From: Neoarius graeffei
Taxonomy: Eukaryota; Chordata; Actinopteri; Siluriformes; Ariidae
NCBI RefSeq assembly: GCF_027579695.1
Contig: NC_083589.1
Location: 35,705,335 to 35,769,334, forward strand
Length of the DNA stretch: 64,000 nt
Direction of reading: 5' to 3'
Notes under the pieces: generated by a model
What the model saw: only the letters and a program-made list of their open reading frames with translations
Told to the model about the DNA's origin: nothing
Databases searched by the model: none
Shown: piece after piece, positions 63,130 through 64,000 of the stretch
Layout of the letters: each line of letters opens with the position of its first letter
How positions within the stretch are numbered: position 1 is the first letter of the stretch
Position numbers and translations under genes: made by a program

Positions 63130-64000
63130 ACACTGCGTTCCAAATTATTATGCAAGTGACATTTTTCACTGGTTTTCCTAAATAAATAACTAAATGACAA
63201 GTCATCATAATTTTCAAGTCATCAACCGTTAGAGTACAAAGCAAATATTTTTGAACGAACCTTCCAATGATAACGGTATTTTTTAAAAAATTGAAAAACT
63301 GAAAATGCACTGTTCCAAATTATTATGCAAAGCAGAGTTTCAAAAGATGTTGTTCTTGTAAAGAACTGAAAATGGCCATTTATGAAATTTGAAGCATTAG
63401 CAGGTGATAATTACTGGAATCAAAACCTAGTTCAATCAAAAAATCTTACAGTTCAAGTTGCATTACTGGATGTGTAGCTGATTCAGAGCACACACGGGTT
63501 TGTGCAGATAAAGGCACATTAAGAAAGGTTCTTCCAGATAAATACATCAGAACAAGAGAGTAAATGATAAAATACTATTAAAAGCAACAAACAAGTCACT
63601 TTTGAAGCTGCTGGTAGCTCTGGAGTCTAAGAAACACCAAGGTGTAGATATGCAGTTATGTATAAACCTTCTATTTGGTCATCCTTAACCAATCCTCACA
63701 AGCAGAAACGACTCCAGTAGGCCTAGAAATACATAAAGACTACTTTTCAAACAGTCTTGTTCACTGTTGAGTGTCCTTGCACTGTTGAGTGCCCTGGATG
63801 CTCCAGGTGGATGGTTGGTGAATGACCACCATGTCCTAATAAGGCTACTACATCAGCAAAGAGGAGACAGAGTCATGATTTGGGCTGGAATCATGGGGAG
63901 ACACCTGGATGCCTCCTTTAGGGTACCCAAATGTGTGAAAATGATGTTTGGGGAAGTATGTTGAGTTTAAGACTGACTACTGACCACTTTATATCGTCTT
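63129..64000 (+). mobile_element. Tc1-like element L, left part, runs off the window
   Basis: Begins CACACTGCGTTCCAAATTAT after TA. An inner direct repeat GTTCCAAATTATTATGCAAA near 63310 gives an IR/DR-type end. Similar in style to the DD37E element's GCAGAATTATTAGGCAA. The insertion is at the end of the TA tract, an ideal TA target. Confidence 0.75.
63760..63964 (+). pseudogene. Decayed Tc1-like transposase fragment of element L
   Basis: DAPGGWLVNDHHVLIRLLHQ, then QRGDRVMIWAGIMG, aligns with DGPDGWACGWISNGHRAPLR and GGGGVLLWAGII of the DD37E enzyme (the loop after the first catalytic Asp). Upstream sequence is full of stops. The rest of the catalytic domain would lie beyond the window or is deleted. 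Confidence 0.55.

Overview
The window looks like ray-finned fish (teleost) genomic DNA. The reasons are eleven copies of a tRNA-headed SINE of the DANA/mermaid (V-SINE) type, several Tc1-like transposon families, RTE-like LINE 3' ends, TTAA-flanked THAP-domain transposons of Kolobok type, hAT elements and many microsatellites. The species cannot be fixed from this sequence. No host protein-coding gene, rRNA, authentic tRNA gene, CRISPR array or bacterial operon can be supported. This is an intergenic or intronic transposon nest, and essentially every recognisable protein is a transposase or transposon accessory protein in some state of decay.

Layout. 0-1.5 kb: end of a transposon carrying a RecQ-helicase-like fragment, then SINEs in an unusual reciprocal arrangement. 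1.5-2.3 kb: CpG-rich unassigned DNA. 2.4-8.2 kb: seven-unit tandem array of about 340 bp derived from a LINE 3' end, split by a TTAA element, with a long inverted copy at 7.5-8.2 kb. 8.7-15.3 kb: three Tc1-like elements of three families, one nested in another that also carries a SINE, and between them a family (F) with a hairpin at one end. 15.4-16.5 kb: Crypton-like remnant holding a small MITE. 17.5-20.7 kb: tail-to-tail SINE pair, hAT-like element, TTAA element. 21.9-25.3 kb: three elements nested like dolls. 25.8-28.8 kb: THAP/TTAA element interrupted by the RecQ-type MITE, then a hAT. 29-35 kb: low-copy DNA with a local duplication, a SINE and two MITEs. 35.1-38.3 kb: another nested stack containing a clean THAP exon. 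38.3-39.0 and 42.2-42.8 kb: two large foldback elements with TTAA ends. 40.1-41.7 kb: the most intact Tc1-like transposase (358 codons), with its first catalytic Asp changed to Glu. 42.9-45.4 kb: a DD37E Tc1-like element split by a hAT. 45.9-47.2 kb: a Tc1 internal deletion derivative. 47.9-49.6 kb: two further repeats. 50-53.9 kb: second Crypton-like copy holding a TTAA/THAP element and a hAT. 54-64 kb: SINEs, family F copy 2, THAP remnants, MITEs, a third THAP/TTAA copy and the start of another Tc1-like element.

The genes do not form a pathway. What links them is insertion history. In at least five places, removing a nested element together with one copy of its target-site duplication restores the older sequence, and often its reading frame. 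These places are the TTAA element in the tandem array, the MITE in the Kolobok second ORF, the TTAA element in the Crypton-like ORF, the inner hAT in the 22.6 kb hAT ORF, and the hAT in the DD37E element. They give an order of events for the region. The strongest recurring theme is THAP DNA-binding domains: nine separate fragments in 64 kb, most inside elements ending TTAAAG.
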